Positions 24,015 to 33,038 of a stretch of DNA of 64,000 nucleotides are shown piece by piece. The stretch's first letter is position 1; each line of letters starts with the position of its first letter. The notes beneath the pieces were generated by a model. It was not told the DNA's origin and did not search any database. It worked only from the letters and a program-made list of their open reading frames with translations. Both the position numbers and the translations under genes were made by a program. Source of the stretch: CAVRXQ01 sp963838845 (GTDB taxonomy: Bacteria > Actinomycetota > Acidimicrobiia > Acidimicrobiales > Bog-793); assembly GCA_963838845.1 (NCBI GenBank), contig CAWISR010000001.1, forward strand, positions 45,551 to 109,550. The letters run 5' to 3'.

Positions 24015-24647
24015 TCAATCTTCTTGGAGACTCGAACGGCGCATGGGGATGCGACTCATACCAACTCCGGCGAGGCGTGCGACCTCCTCGGGTTCCAACC
24101 GATGCGGCCTGTTGGTCAGCCACTTCGCGATCTGGCGGCCCTCTACGACCCAAACGTCAGGTGGTTGGGCTTTCACGGTCAACCGGTCCGCGATGACGAC
24201 GATCACCGGCGCGACCTCGAACTGAACGCCAGCTTCGGCGAGGCGCCCGGCTACCGCTTGAGCCTCCTGGCGAGCCTTCCGCAAGTAGTCGACAGGCTTT
24301 GCGTTCACGCGCATGACGCGTTCCGCCACCCAAACGTTGCCGGTCAGATTCCTCGCAATGAGAACGAACACACCACCGGGACCAATAACGACGTGATCCG
24401 CGTTGTGGCCGTCGGCGTCGAGAGAGAGGTCGCGGAAAACGCACCACGCCTTTCTTGGAAGGCGTTTCAACTGCCGAGCAACGAGCTCTTCGCCTCTCAC
24501 GTCCATTCGCCATGCCCGCTCGTTGGTGTGAGCACTGAGCACCCGTGCGAGGAAAGAGCGAACGGGCGCCGCGCGCTTTGGCTCAAGAGCCATTCGGCGA
24601 GCGCCTCCGCCCGCTTCACCGTCCATCAGGACCTGCGAACCGTTCAA
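24015..24647 (-). CDS. NERD (nuclease-related) domain protein, degenerate motif
   Basis: 210 residues. The NERD core is RGEELVARQLKRL...WCVFRDLSLDADGHNADHVVIGPGGVFVLIARNLTGNVWV, followed by a helical part and PDVWVVEGRQIAKWL. NERD domains resemble the restriction-endonuclease fold, with a usual NIDHvvv...GvfvIetKn pattern. Here the Asp of NxDH is kept (NADH), but the later E/D-x-K is replaced by LIARN, so nuclease activity is doubtful. No neighbouring helicase or kinase partner is seen. Confidence 0.75.
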   Translation of the reverse strand: MNGSQVLMDGEAGGGARRMALEPKRAAPVRSFLARVLSAHTNERAWRMDVRGEELVARQLKRLPRKAWCVFRDLSLDADGHNADHVVIGPGGVFVLIARNLTGNVWVAERVMRVNAKPVDYLRKARQEAQAVAGRLAEAGVQFEVAPVIVVIADRLTVKAQPPDVWVVEGRQIAKWLTNRPHRLEPEEVARLAGVGMSRIPMRRSSLQED

Positions 24648-25059
24648 TGTCGTGTCCCTCAGCCAAACCGAGAACAGCGCGGACCCCTTCCTCGCATCGC
24701 ACGCGTCCTATGCGGCGCGATGCGACATATTCGATATTCGTCACGTTCAACGACTCTGGTCAATCCCTCGTTTGCGCGGTTTCGTTTGGAATCTGCCACT
24801 CAGAGTGCCGGGAATTTCGTCACGCCCACCAAGCGTGAAAAAGCAGCGAATCCAACCTCCGACGAAGGACTTCAGCGGCGAACAAACGGACGGCCGCTTC
24901 GGGAGTGACGCGCTTCGCGGCGCGGATACTCCTCCACCACATTCGGTGCCGGAGGCTCGATTCAACGCAGCTTCAACCGCGATGTCCCCGACGCGATCGG
25001 TCATCAAGTGTGGGATGTTCACGACCGACCCGGGACACATGCTTCGTGAGGAGGACGCG
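24648..25059. other. Intergenic, no gene seen
   Basis: About 410 bases between the leftward NERD gene and the rightward SnoaL remnant. Frames through it have no family resemblance. A strong GAGGAGG ribosome-binding site at 25048-25054 belongs to the SnoaL gene. Confidence 0.5.
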
Positions 25060-25577
25060 ATGGCAGAACACCCAAACGTTGAAGTGCAACGGCGCGGCTA
25101 TGACGCCTTTTCCAAAGCCGACTTCGCCGCTCTCAACGACGTGTTCGCCGATGGCATCGTTTGGCTCGTCTCGGGACCCGGCCCTTTGGCCGGCACCGAC
25201 AGGGACGAGACGCGGTCTCTGGCCTTTTCGCCGAGTTCATGCAACAGACGGACGGCACCCTCCGATTGGACGTGCACGACGTACTCGCAAACGACGACCA
25301 TGTCGTAGCACTGGTTACCGGTTCAGCGACGTATGGAGGCAAGACCCTTGAAACGCGGGACGCGCGTGTTTCACATGAGAAACGGCCAGTTGCGGAGTAC
25401 TGGGCCGGGACAACGGATCCCGAGTCGGTCGTCGCTTTCTGGGCGTACCGCGACGACGTCCTCAAGACGGCGTCTCGAGACCAGTCGGAGCCTCTGTTGA
25501 TCGAGGCCACGCGGATTCCACCTCGGGCGCATCCTCTTCCGGCTACTACCCCTTGCTCGACTCCGCCCAGATGTTGA
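25060..25577 (+). pseudogene. SnoaL-like (NTF2-fold) protein, frameshifted
   Basis: The first frame encodes AEHPNVEVQRRGYDAFSKADFAALNDVFADGIVW...GPGPLAGTDRDE, a normal SnoaL/NTF2 N-terminus, from an ATG with an excellent ribosome-binding site. The family continuation GRDAVSGLFAEFMQQTDG...VHDVLANDDHVVALVTG is in another frame from about 25205. One frameshift at about 25205-25215 (gacgagacgcgg) breaks the gene. Family-like sequence ends near 25442 and the second frame runs on to 25577 into the next gene. A sequencing error is possible. Confidence 0.75.
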
Positions 25578-26571
25578 TCCCGCTCTCGGTGGCGTGGCGA
25601 TCGATCGCTGCGAGCTCGTCACTCGAAAAGGACAGGTTCGCGAGCGCACCCACGTTGTCCTCAAGCTGCGGCACGCTTCTCGCGCCGATGAGGGCCGAGG
25701 TGACGCGGCTGTCGCGCAGCACCCAGGCGATCGCCATCTGGGCGAGACTCTGACCGCGGCGCTGCGCGATCTCGTTGAGGCCACGAATTTTCGCCAAGTT
25801 CTCCTCGGACAGCATCGACCGGCCCAAAGAACCGATATGTGCGGCACGCGATTCATCGGGCACACCACTCAGATATCGGTCGGTCAGCATGCCCTGGGCG
25901 AGCGGGGAAAAGACGATGCAGCCGATGCCAAGCTCCGCAAGGGTGTCAAGCAGGCCGCCTTCGATCCAACGATTGAGCATCGAGTAAGACGGTTGGTGAA
26001 TGAGCAAAGGAACCCCGGCGGCTCGCAGCAACGAAGACGCGTCGCGGGTCCGTTGAGCCGAGTACGACGAGATCCCGACGTAGAGCGCCTTGCCCTGTTG
26101 CACCGCGCTCACAAGCGCCGACATCGTCTCTTCGAGTGGGGTCTCGGGATCAAAGCGGTGCGAGTAGAAGATGTCGACGTAGTCGAGCCCCATTCGCCCG
26201 AGGCTCTGGTCGAGGCTCGCCAGTAGGTACTTGCGTGATCCCCATTCGCCGTAGGGTCCAGGCCACATGTCGTAACCGGCCTTCGTCGAAATGACGAGTT
26301 CGTCGCGATGCGGATGCAGGTCCTTGCGGAACACGTTCCCGAAGGTCTCCTCAGCTGACCCGTACGGCGGTCCGTAGTTGTTGGCGAGGTCGAAATGTGT
26401 GATTCCGAGGTCGAACGCCCGGCGCAGAATTCCCCGGCTCGTCTCGAGCGGCTGAACGCCGCCGAAGTTCTGCCATAGCCCAAGCGAGACGCTCGGCAGC
26501 TTCAGGCCACTCCGTCCCGCCCGCCGGTACTGCATCTTTTCGTAGCGATCGGACGCTGCGAGGTAGGACAT
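25546..26571 (-). CDS. Aldo/keto reductase, L-glyceraldehyde-3-phosphate reductase (YghZ/GPR) type
   Basis: An NADPH-dependent (beta/alpha)8 reductase of 341 residues. Close similarity to E. coli YghZ: MQYRRAGRSGLKLPSVSLGLW, FDLGITHFDLANNYGPPYGSAEE (catalytic Asp and Tyr), ISTKAGYDMWPGPYG (catalytic Lys), LDYVDIFYSHRFD (His), ALYVGISSY and LLIHQPSYS. The start ATG 26571 has AAGGAG six bases upstream; a longer open frame upstream is not conserved. YghZ detoxifies L-glyceraldehyde 3-phosphate and methylglyoxal; the same substrate range is likely. Divergent from a small ABM-like gene. Confidence 0.93.
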   Translation of the reverse strand: MSYLAASDRYEKMQYRRAGRSGLKLPSVSLGLWQNFGGVQPLETSRGILRRAFDLGITHFDLANNYGPPYGSAEETFGNVFRKDLHPHRDELVISTKAGYDMWPGPYGEWGSRKYLLASLDQSLGRMGLDYVDIFYSHRFDPETPLEETMSALVSAVQQGKALYVGISSYSAQRTRDASSLLRAAGVPLLIHQPSYSMLNRWIEGGLLDTLAELGIGCIVFSPLAQGMLTDRYLSGVPDESRAAHIGSLGRSMLSEENLAKIRGLNEIAQRRGQSLAQMAIAWVLRDSRVTSALIGARSVPQLEDNVGALANLSFSSDELAAIDRHATESGINIWAESSKG

Positions 26572-26768
26572 GCGAGGCTCCTTCCATCGATCCGGCTGGT
26601 CAACGCGCCTCATGGCTCGTCGCGAGATCGCTGATGCAGGGATCATTTTCTCTATTTCTTCCCTCCACGCGCCTCCCGAGACTGTGGTCAGTTCGCCGAT
26701 CGCGCCCGGACGGCGTGAACGTCGGACCACTTAGAGTTGTCCAGACCCGCGATCGGAGGGATCGACAG

Positions 26769-27038
26769 ATGGCGATCGGAATTCGCACCAAGCTCTCAGG
26801 CGTCACACAAGAACAATTCGACGCGATCGACGCCGCGGTCGGGAAAGGACCGTTCGACGGTCTGATTTTCCACGCGTCCGGACCCATCGATGGCGGGTGG
26901 GGCGTCATCGACTTCTGGGAGAGCCGCGCCCAATTTGATGCGTTCATCACGCAGCATGTGATGCCGGCAGTCGGCGGCATGGCCGCGTCTCCCCCGGACA
27001 TCCGGGAGTTCCCGGTTCACGAGTACCTGAAGCCGTAG
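26769..27038 (+). CDS. Small dimeric alpha-beta barrel-like protein
   Basis: An 89-residue protein from ATG 26769, with GGAGGG upstream. TKLSGVTQEQFDAIDAAV, GLIFHASGPIDGGWGVIDFWESRAQFDAFITQHVMPAV and the C-terminal FPVHEYL follow the pattern of stress-response or monooxygenase-like small barrels (strand-helix-strand with W.V.D.WES...F..F). No catalytic residue is evident. It is a second member of this general type besides the one at 22579. Confidence 0.7.
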   Translation: MAIGIRTKLSGVTQEQFDAIDAAVGKGPFDGLIFHASGPIDGGWGVIDFWESRAQFDAFITQHVMPAVGGMAASPPDIREFPVHEYLKP

Positions 27039-27080
27039 AACGACGGCGGGATGCTGGCGGCCCGCACGAAACCGGCCAGC

Positions 27081-28523
27081 TCAGACGGTTAACGAAATCG
27101 CCTCCGCGCCTCGAACGCGACCAGATTCGAAGGCGGACTCATTCAGCGGGATCAACGCCGTGCGTTGCGTAAACGCGCCCCGAATCGAAGCGAGAAAAGC
27201 CTCCGCGGGAAACACCCCCGTCGCACCTTGTAAGGCTCCGAGCGCGACGACGTTCTTTGCGATGACCGAACCAAGATCATTCGCGATCGTCGTACACGGC
27301 ACGCCGACGCACCTGACACCGGCGGCAAGATCATCGGGCATCTTGTCGATCACAGAGCTGTCGTAGACGATCGTTCCCCCGGCGCGAACCGACGGGCCGA
27401 ACTTCGCAAGGCTCGGGGCATTGAACGCGACGAGGACGTGGGGGTCCGGCGCCGCGGGTGAGAGTACCTCGTCCCTCGCAACGTGAACGTCCGCGTACGA
27501 CGTTCCTCCGCGTGACTGCGGTCCGTAACTCGGGATGTGAGTCGCGTCGAATCCCTCGTTGATCGCGCATCGCGTGAGGATCATCGCCGCCGTCTGCGCG
27601 CCGTCTCCGCCAGAGCCGGCGAACTTGAAACTGATGTCGTCTCGGTCGAGGTGGTCGGGGAAGCCCTCCGCGAAGCGCGGCGGCGTCTCGTCCGAAGCGC
27701 CGACCGACCCGAGCACGAGTTCAGCCGCGTAGTTCGGCGACGGAATCGGCGGATAGCCACCACTCTCGGTGTCATCCTTCTTCACCCCGAGCGGGAACAC
27801 CGGCTCCATTTGCTCGCGCACCCAGCTTTCGGCCTCTTCCGGCTCGAGACCGAGGTGAACCGGACACTCGGCGAGCACCTCGACAAAGGCAAAGCCGTCC
27901 CGGAGCACCTGGGCTTCGAGCGCCTTTTTGATCGTCCGTTTCGCGTGGGTTCGCCGCTTGTTGTCATAGAGCGCGACGCGCTCGACGAACACCGGACCGT
28001 CGAGCGACGCGATGAGTTCGGCCATCTTCAGCGGCTCCCCCGCGGAGCGCGTCCGCCCATTCGGCGTCGTCGTCGTCTTCTGTCCGAGCAGCGTCGTCGG
28101 CGCCATCTGACCCCCGGTCATCCCGTAGATCGCGTTGTTGATGAAGACGATCGTGATCGGGATCCCCATTTGGGCCGTGCTCACGATTTCGGCGAGCCCG
28201 ATCGAGGCGAGATCCCCGTCGCCCTGATAACAGATCACGACCGACTCAGGGTTCGCGACCTTGTGTCCGATCGCGACGGCGGGAGCCCTGCCGTGCGCAG
28301 CCTGCGAGTTGCCGACGTCGAAGTAGTAATAGCTGAAGACCGCACAGCCCACCGGCGAGATGAGAATCGTCCGGTCCTGGACGCCCAGCTCGTCGATCGA
28401 CTCAGCGAGGAACTTCTGCGCGACGCCGTGCCCGCAACCCGGACAGTAAGTCGTCGAGTGCGCGTTGATGCCTTGAGCGTGCTCGTGACGCTCGAACTGC
28501 CGATAGAAGACCGAGGCGGGCAT
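27081..28523 (-). CDS. 2-oxoacid:ferredoxin oxidoreductase, fused beta (TPP) and gamma subunits
   Basis: 480 residues. The beta part (about 1-260) has YCPGCGHGVAQKFL for Fe-S/TPP, and the TPP-Mg motif GDGDLASIGLAEI...INNAIYGMTGGQ. The gamma part (about 290-470) begins FKFAGSGGDGAQTAAMILTRCAINEGFDATHIPSYGPQSRGGTS, the PFOR gamma-domain signature. The enzyme oxidatively decarboxylates 2-oxoacids (2-oxoglutarate or branched-chain) to acyl-CoA, reducing ferredoxin, or runs in reverse. The ATG overlaps the stop of the upstream delta-alpha gene by one base, so the two are coupled. Substrate specificity cannot be assigned. Confidence 0.92.
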   Translation of the reverse strand: MPASVFYRQFERHEHAQGINAHSTTYCPGCGHGVAQKFLAESIDELGVQDRTILISPVGCAVFSYYYFDVGNSQAAHGRAPAVAIGHKVANPESVVICYQGDGDLASIGLAEIVSTAQMGIPITIVFINNAIYGMTGGQMAPTTLLGQKTTTTPNGRTRSAGEPLKMAELIASLDGPVFVERVALYDNKRRTHAKRTIKKALEAQVLRDGFAFVEVLAECPVHLGLEPEEAESWVREQMEPVFPLGVKKDDTESGGYPPIPSPNYAAELVLGSVGASDETPPRFAEGFPDHLDRDDISFKFAGSGGDGAQTAAMILTRCAINEGFDATHIPSYGPQSRGGTSYADVHVARDEVLSPAAPDPHVLVAFNAPSLAKFGPSVRAGGTIVYDSSVIDKMPDDLAAGVRCVGVPCTTIANDLGSVIAKNVVALGALQGATGVFPAEAFLASIRGAFTQRTALIPLNESAFESGRVRGAEAISLTV

Positions 28524-29920
28524 CAGCGGTCCTTTTTTAGGGCGACGATGTGCTCGATGATCTCGAGTTGCGACGGGAGCACCCCTCCCATCCGCCGGAC
28601 GGAGCTGATGCGCGGAGGGTGGTGGATCTCAGCGTGGCTGAGCGCGAGCCGCATCTCGTCTTCGAGCTGCCCGCTGCTGGCCTCCACGACGACGAGATCA
28701 GCAATCGTCGGGATCACGCTGGCCAGCGCGTCGATCGGGAACGGCCACAGGGTGATCGGACGGAACATTCCGACCTTCAGCCCTCGCTCGCGCAGTTCGC
28801 GGATCGCTCCCTTCGCGAGCCGCGCGGGAGTGTTGCAGGCGACGATGAGGATCTCGGCGTCACGACTTCGATAAAGGTCGGCGCGCTGTTCGCCCTCGGA
28901 GATTCGCTTGTACTTCTCGTTCAGCGCCTCGTTGTGGGCCTCGAGATCCGCCTCGTCGAGATCAATCGAACAGATCAAGTTGCCGCGGTGCGCGCGATCG
29001 CCGATGACCGCCCATTCAGGGACGCCGGGCACAACAAACTCGCTCGGAAGACGGACCTTCCCGGTCATCTGGCCGAGGTACCCGTCGCCAACGATGACGA
29101 CAGGATTGCGGTACTTGAATGCGAGGTCGAAGGCGAGCATCGAGAGGTCGAGCATCTCCTGGGGCGTCGCCGGCGCGAGGACGATCGCGTGGGTGTTGCC
29201 GTGGCCGAGACCGCGACAAGCGAGCTTGATATCGGACTGCTCGGGCGCGATGTTCCCGAGTCCCGGCCCGCCGCGCATGATGTCGACGAAGACCGCCGGC
29301 ACCTCGGCACCGATCATGTACGAGATGCCCTCGAGCATCAGACTGAAGCCCGGCGAGCTCGTGAAGGTCATGCTCCGCCGTCCCGCGCCCCCCGCTCCGT
29401 ACAGCATGTTGACGGTCGCGACCTCGCTCACCGCCTGCACGAACACCCCGCCGAGATCGGGCAACACCTTCGCCATCAACTCGGTCCCTTCGGTTGACGG
29501 AGTGATCGGATACCCGAAGACGTGGCGGCACCCGGCAAGCAGCGCGCCCGCGGCGATGGCGTACGTCCCTTTCACGACGAGCGGCTCGCGCGAAGGAAGC
29601 GGCAGCCGGCGGTCCGGGATGGGTACGGGCTCGGGGACGTCGAACGGGCGAAGGCCGAAGAGCTTCGCCGGGTCGACCGGCGCGAAAGCCGCCTCGCCGC
29701 CTTCAGCGTTCAAGCCATACGGCTCGGGACACGCGTCGATACAGAGGCCGCAGCCGTTGCAGTCCGCAAGGTCGAGAACGACGGGGACGAGACCGGTCAG
29801 TGGATTGATCTCGGTGCCGAACGCGATGCAGTTCTTCGGGCACGAAGTGATGCAGCGACCGCATCCCTTGCAGTACTCGGGCACGAGGAACGGCTTCGGG
29901 CGCTCGACGACACGGGTCAT
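28523..29920 (-). CDS. 2-oxoacid:ferredoxin oxidoreductase, fused delta (ferredoxin) and alpha subunits
   Basis: 465 residues. The N-terminal 75 residues are a 2[4Fe-4S] ferredoxin (YCKGCGRCITSCP and CNGCGLCIDACP). The alpha part starts at VVKGTYAIAAGALLAGCRHVFGYPITPSTEGTELM and has QAVSEVATVNMLYGAGGAGRRSMTFTSSPGFSLM (TPP-facing domain I). The VorB/KorA-type C-terminus GLKVGMFRPITLWPFP...VVEASSGQLEDEM follows. Together with the next gene this encodes all four subunit types in two polypeptides, probably a heterodimer-of-fusions. Monocistronic start ATG 29920; about 205 non-coding bases lie upstream. Confidence 0.92.
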   Translation of the reverse strand: MTRVVERPKPFLVPEYCKGCGRCITSCPKNCIAFGTEINPLTGLVPVVLDLADCNGCGLCIDACPEPYGLNAEGGEAAFAPVDPAKLFGLRPFDVPEPVPIPDRRLPLPSREPLVVKGTYAIAAGALLAGCRHVFGYPITPSTEGTELMAKVLPDLGGVFVQAVSEVATVNMLYGAGGAGRRSMTFTSSPGFSLMLEGISYMIGAEVPAVFVDIMRGGPGLGNIAPEQSDIKLACRGLGHGNTHAIVLAPATPQEMLDLSMLAFDLAFKYRNPVVIVGDGYLGQMTGKVRLPSEFVVPGVPEWAVIGDRAHRGNLICSIDLDEADLEAHNEALNEKYKRISEGEQRADLYRSRDAEILIVACNTPARLAKGAIRELRERGLKVGMFRPITLWPFPIDALASVIPTIADLVVVEASSGQLEDEMRLALSHAEIHHPPRISSVRRMGGVLPSQLEIIEHIVALKKDR

Positions 29921-30126
29921 CGACGAAGCACCCGCTTTCGTCCTGTTGGGTGGCGCGCGACCTCCATCGAAACCATCGTCGGCCCGTCGTGGTCGGCTCG
30001 GTAGGACCGATTGGCCACCGAAATAGGGACGAAAGACCTCAACCCTGTGCCTCGTCCGAGCGCCCCCTCATGCGGCGTTCTCCGCAAATCGATGGAATCG
30101 CCTCCCCGCGGAAGCGACTGGGCAGA

Positions 30127-30522
30127 TCAGCCGTTGACGATCCGAGACTTGAGACGCTGGAACTCGTCGTCGCTGATTACGCCTCGGTCCCTCAGGTCGG
30201 CGAGACGCGAGAGTTCGCTTGCGGGGCTGCTGTGGCCGCTCATCTCGTCGAAGTAGCGGCGAACCGCCTGGTCGTGCGCCGCCTGATCTTGCTGCGCATG
30301 CAGGCGCATCTCGTCCCCGTACAGGATGAGGTACAAGAGGATCCCAAAAAGTGGAAGCACGATCACGAAGAGAACCCAGAACGCCTTGAGCCAACCCTTC
30401 ATGTCGTGTCGACGGAACAGGTCCGAAATGATCACGAAGATCAGCCAGATTTCGACGAGGAGCAAGAAGAACCACAGAATGTCGAGCAGGACCTGCCCGG
30501 TACCCCAGGTCGTCGCGAACAT
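30127..30522 (-). CDS. Membrane protein with PLDc_N-like segment and C-terminal SHOCT domain
   Basis: 131 residues from ATG 30522 (AGGTGGG upstream). Two membrane helices: ILWFFLLLVEIWLIFVIISDLF (about 14-35) and AFWVLFVIVLPLFGILLYLILYG (about 48-70). The first with FRRHDMKGW between resembles phospholipase-D-nuclease N-terminal membrane segments, which often occur alone. The C-terminus LSRLADLRDRGVISDDEFQRLKSRIV is a SHOCT domain, a short helical hairpin often found in oligomerising or membrane-associated proteins. Function unknown. Confidence 0.82.
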   Translation of the reverse strand: MFATTWGTGQVLLDILWFFLLLVEIWLIFVIISDLFRRHDMKGWLKAFWVLFVIVLPLFGILLYLILYGDEMRLHAQQDQAAHDQAVRRYFDEMSGHSSPASELSRLADLRDRGVISDDEFQRLKSRIVNG

Positions 30523-30791
30523 CGATCCCACCTTTCTGTAGATCGGGCCGTGGTCCCCCGACCTGCGCCCACAACCCGATGACGGCTTCGAACCACACCC
30601 CGCGCAGTGATCATCCCCGCCACGGGCGCAACCTTCAACCGTTGGTTCGCGGTGCCGACTCCAGTTGCTCCGGCGCACTGATCGCATCGGCGATCGCGCC
30701 ATCAGCGACTCGGGCGCGCCGCGAGCTCAACCTCTCTGAGGAGCGCTTCACTTCCGAGGCATAATCGCCCGGTGCCCACCGATCGAGTCTT

Positions 30792-32054
30792 GTGCGGCTT
30801 CCTCCGGCACGGCCGATCGATGCTCTCAGGCGGCAACTCCGCGACGTCGTGAACGGGACGTCGAACGGGGACGAGCGCGGCGCTCCTCCCGAACGCTTAA
30901 TCACGGCCTTCAACGAACGCATTCATCGCGATCCTGTGGTCGTGCGCGCCCCGGGTCGGGTGAATCTCATCGGTGACCACACCGATTACAACGACGGTTT
31001 CGTGCTACCTGTGGCGCTCCAATTCACGACGTGGGCGGCGGCCAGTGAACGGAGCGATCGGTCGGTGACGATCGAATCCCTCACGCACCGCCGGTCGTCG
31101 ACGTTCGAACTCGACGACGCATCGCCCCGGCCCCGACGCAACTGGAGCGACTACGTACGGGGAGTCGCAATCGCGTTGCAAGAGCGCGGCAAGCGTCTTG
31201 TCGGGGTCGACGTCATCTTCGACAGCACCATCCCCGTTGGCGCGGGTCTGAGCTCGTCGGCGGCGCTCGAAACTTCCGCCGGACTCGCGATGGCGGCCGT
31301 AGCCAAAGTCGTCGTCGACAAGGAACTCCTCGCGCGTGCGGGACAGTGGTCCGAAAATCACTTCGTGGGCGTGCGCACGGGGATCATGGACCAGTACACC
31401 TCGTGTTTCGGGGTGAAAGGTAAGGCGCTCTTGCTCGACTGTCGTTCCCTCCAATCGCGCCTCGTGACGCTCCCCCGCAATATGCGCTTCGTCGTTGCGA
31501 ACACGATGTCGCGGCACGCGCTCGCTGCAGGTTCATATAACACCCGAAGAGAACAGTGCGAGGCTGCGGTTGCGATCCTCGCGAAAGCAAACCCCCAGGT
31601 GACGTCGCTACGCGACGTCGGCCTTGAAATGCTTCTGGCCTCTGCAGACTCGATGCCCCCGGTGCTTTTCAAACGGGCCCACCACGTCGTCACCGAGAAC
31701 GCCCGCGTCCTCGCAGCCGCGTCCGCGCTCGAAGAGGGTGACCTTGAGACCGCGGGTGCACTGATGAACCTGTCACACGAGAGCCTGCGCGACGATTTCG
31801 GGGTATCGAGTCACGAACTCGACGTGATGGTGCTCATCGCGCGATCGCTCGACGGCGTCTACGGCTCTCGCATGACGGGCGGAGGTTTCGGGGGGTCGAC
31901 GATCTCGCTCGTCGACGAGGATCGCTCTGGGGAGGTCGTCGGCGCTCTCGCCGACCGCTACGCCGAAGACACGGGCATCGCGCCGTCGGTGTTCATCGCC
32001 GAACCGAGCGAGGGGGCGAGCGTGCTCGCTCCGGATGGGACGGGGGCGCCGTGA
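30792..32054 (+). CDS. galK: Galactokinase
   Basis: Phosphorylates galactose at C1, first committed step of the Leloir pathway. GHMP-kinase fold, 420 residues as called from GTG 30792; an in-frame GTG at 30849 would give 401, closer to the usual length, and no ribosome-binding site favours either. Motifs: APGRVNLIGDHTDYNDGFVLP (usual GEHTDYN; Asp replaces Glu), VGAGLSSSAALETS (ATP loop), GIMDQYTSCFG (catalytic Asp), and MTGGGFGGSTISLV. Its TGA overlaps the galE GTG, so the two are translationally coupled. Confidence 0.94.
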   Translation: MRLPPARPIDALRRQLRDVVNGTSNGDERGAPPERLITAFNERIHRDPVVVRAPGRVNLIGDHTDYNDGFVLPVALQFTTWAAASERSDRSVTIESLTHRRSSTFELDDASPRPRRNWSDYVRGVAIALQERGKRLVGVDVIFDSTIPVGAGLSSSAALETSAGLAMAAVAKVVVDKELLARAGQWSENHFVGVRTGIMDQYTSCFGVKGKALLLDCRSLQSRLVTLPRNMRFVVANTMSRHALAAGSYNTRREQCEAAVAILAKANPQVTSLRDVGLEMLLASADSMPPVLFKRAHHVVTENARVLAAASALEEGDLETAGALMNLSHESLRDDFGVSSHELDVMVLIARSLDGVYGSRMTGGGFGGSTISLVDEDRSGEVVGALADRYAEDTGIAPSVFIAEPSEGASVLAPDGTGAP

Positions 32055-33034
32055 TCGTGCTCGTCGTCGGGGGCGCCGGCTACATCGGCAGCGCGACCTG
32101 CAGAGCGCTCCTCGAAGCGGGTCACGAGGTCACAGTTCTCGATGATCTCTCGACCGGTCACCGCGCCGCCGTGCCGCGCGAAGCCAATCTCGTCGTCGGA
32201 TCGAGCGCTGACGTCGATCTCCTCGATCGGCTCTTCTCTTCGCGCCGCTTCGACGTCGTGATGGACTTCGCGGCGCTGATCGAGGCGGGCGAGTCGATGA
32301 CCGTGCCCGAGCGGTACTTCCGAAACAACGTTGCGAACGCCCTCTCGGTCGTCGAGGCGATGCTCCGTCACGACGTCGGGCGATTCGTTTTCTCTTCGAG
32401 TGCCGCCGTCTACGGCGATCCCCGCGACCTCCCGGTGAAAGAGGACTCGCCACTCCAGCCGACGAACGCATACGGCGAGTCGAAGCTCCTTTTCGAAACG
32501 ATGCTGTGCTGGATCCGCCGGGTCCACGGGATGCATGTCGGTGTGCTCCGCTACTTCAACGCCGCCGGAGCCGTCAACGTTGACAACGGCGAGGACCATC
32601 GCCCCGAGTCGCATCTCATCCCGCTCGTTCTTCAGTGCGCGCTCGGGCGCACCGAGACGGTCGCGATCTACGGGACGGACTACGACACTCCCGATGGCAC
32701 CTGCATACGCGACTATGTGCACGTCGCGGACCTCGCGAGCGCGCACCTGCTCGCGATGCACGCCCTCGAGGAGCGCGCCGCGCTGACGTACAACCTCGGC
32801 AACGGCAGTGGATTCTCCGTTCGCGAGGTGATCGACGCCGCGCGAGCCGTGACGAGTGTCCCGATCCTCGTCACCGAAGAGCCGCGACGAGCAGGTGACC
32901 CGGCGGTGCTCGTCGCGCGCGCGGATGCGATCCGCGACGAGCTCGGATGGAAGCCGCGTCGCGTGCTGCTTGCCGAGATCGTCGAAAGCGCGTGGGAGTG
33001 GCACGCACGACACCCGCAGGGCTTCGCTGACTGA
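32051..33034 (+). CDS. galE: UDP-glucose 4-epimerase
   Basis: Interconverts UDP-galactose and UDP-glucose using bound NAD. 327 residues, extended SDR: GGAGYIGSATCRALLEAGHEVTVLDDLSTG (NAD binding), FAALIEAGESM, FSSSAAVYGD, NAYGESKLL (Tyr-x3-Lys), RYFNAAGA, and GTCIRDYVHVADLASAH. GTG start overlaps the galK stop; galT follows four bases after its stop. Gene order galK-galE-galT forms one operon. Confidence 0.95.
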   Translation: MIVLVVGGAGYIGSATCRALLEAGHEVTVLDDLSTGHRAAVPREANLVVGSSADVDLLDRLFSSRRFDVVMDFAALIEAGESMTVPERYFRNNVANALSVVEAMLRHDVGRFVFSSSAAVYGDPRDLPVKEDSPLQPTNAYGESKLLFETMLCWIRRVHGMHVGVLRYFNAAGAVNVDNGEDHRPESHLIPLVLQCALGRTETVAIYGTDYDTPDGTCIRDYVHVADLASAHLLAMHALEERAALTYNLGNGSGFSVREVIDAARAVTSVPILVTEEPRRAGDPAVLVARADAIRDELGWKPRRVLLAEIVESAWEWHARHPQGFAD

Positions 33035-33038
33035 CGCG

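Noticed and set aside
27537..28874. 445-codon rightward frame
   Set aside because: Antisense to the fused beta-gamma and delta-alpha oxidoreductase genes.
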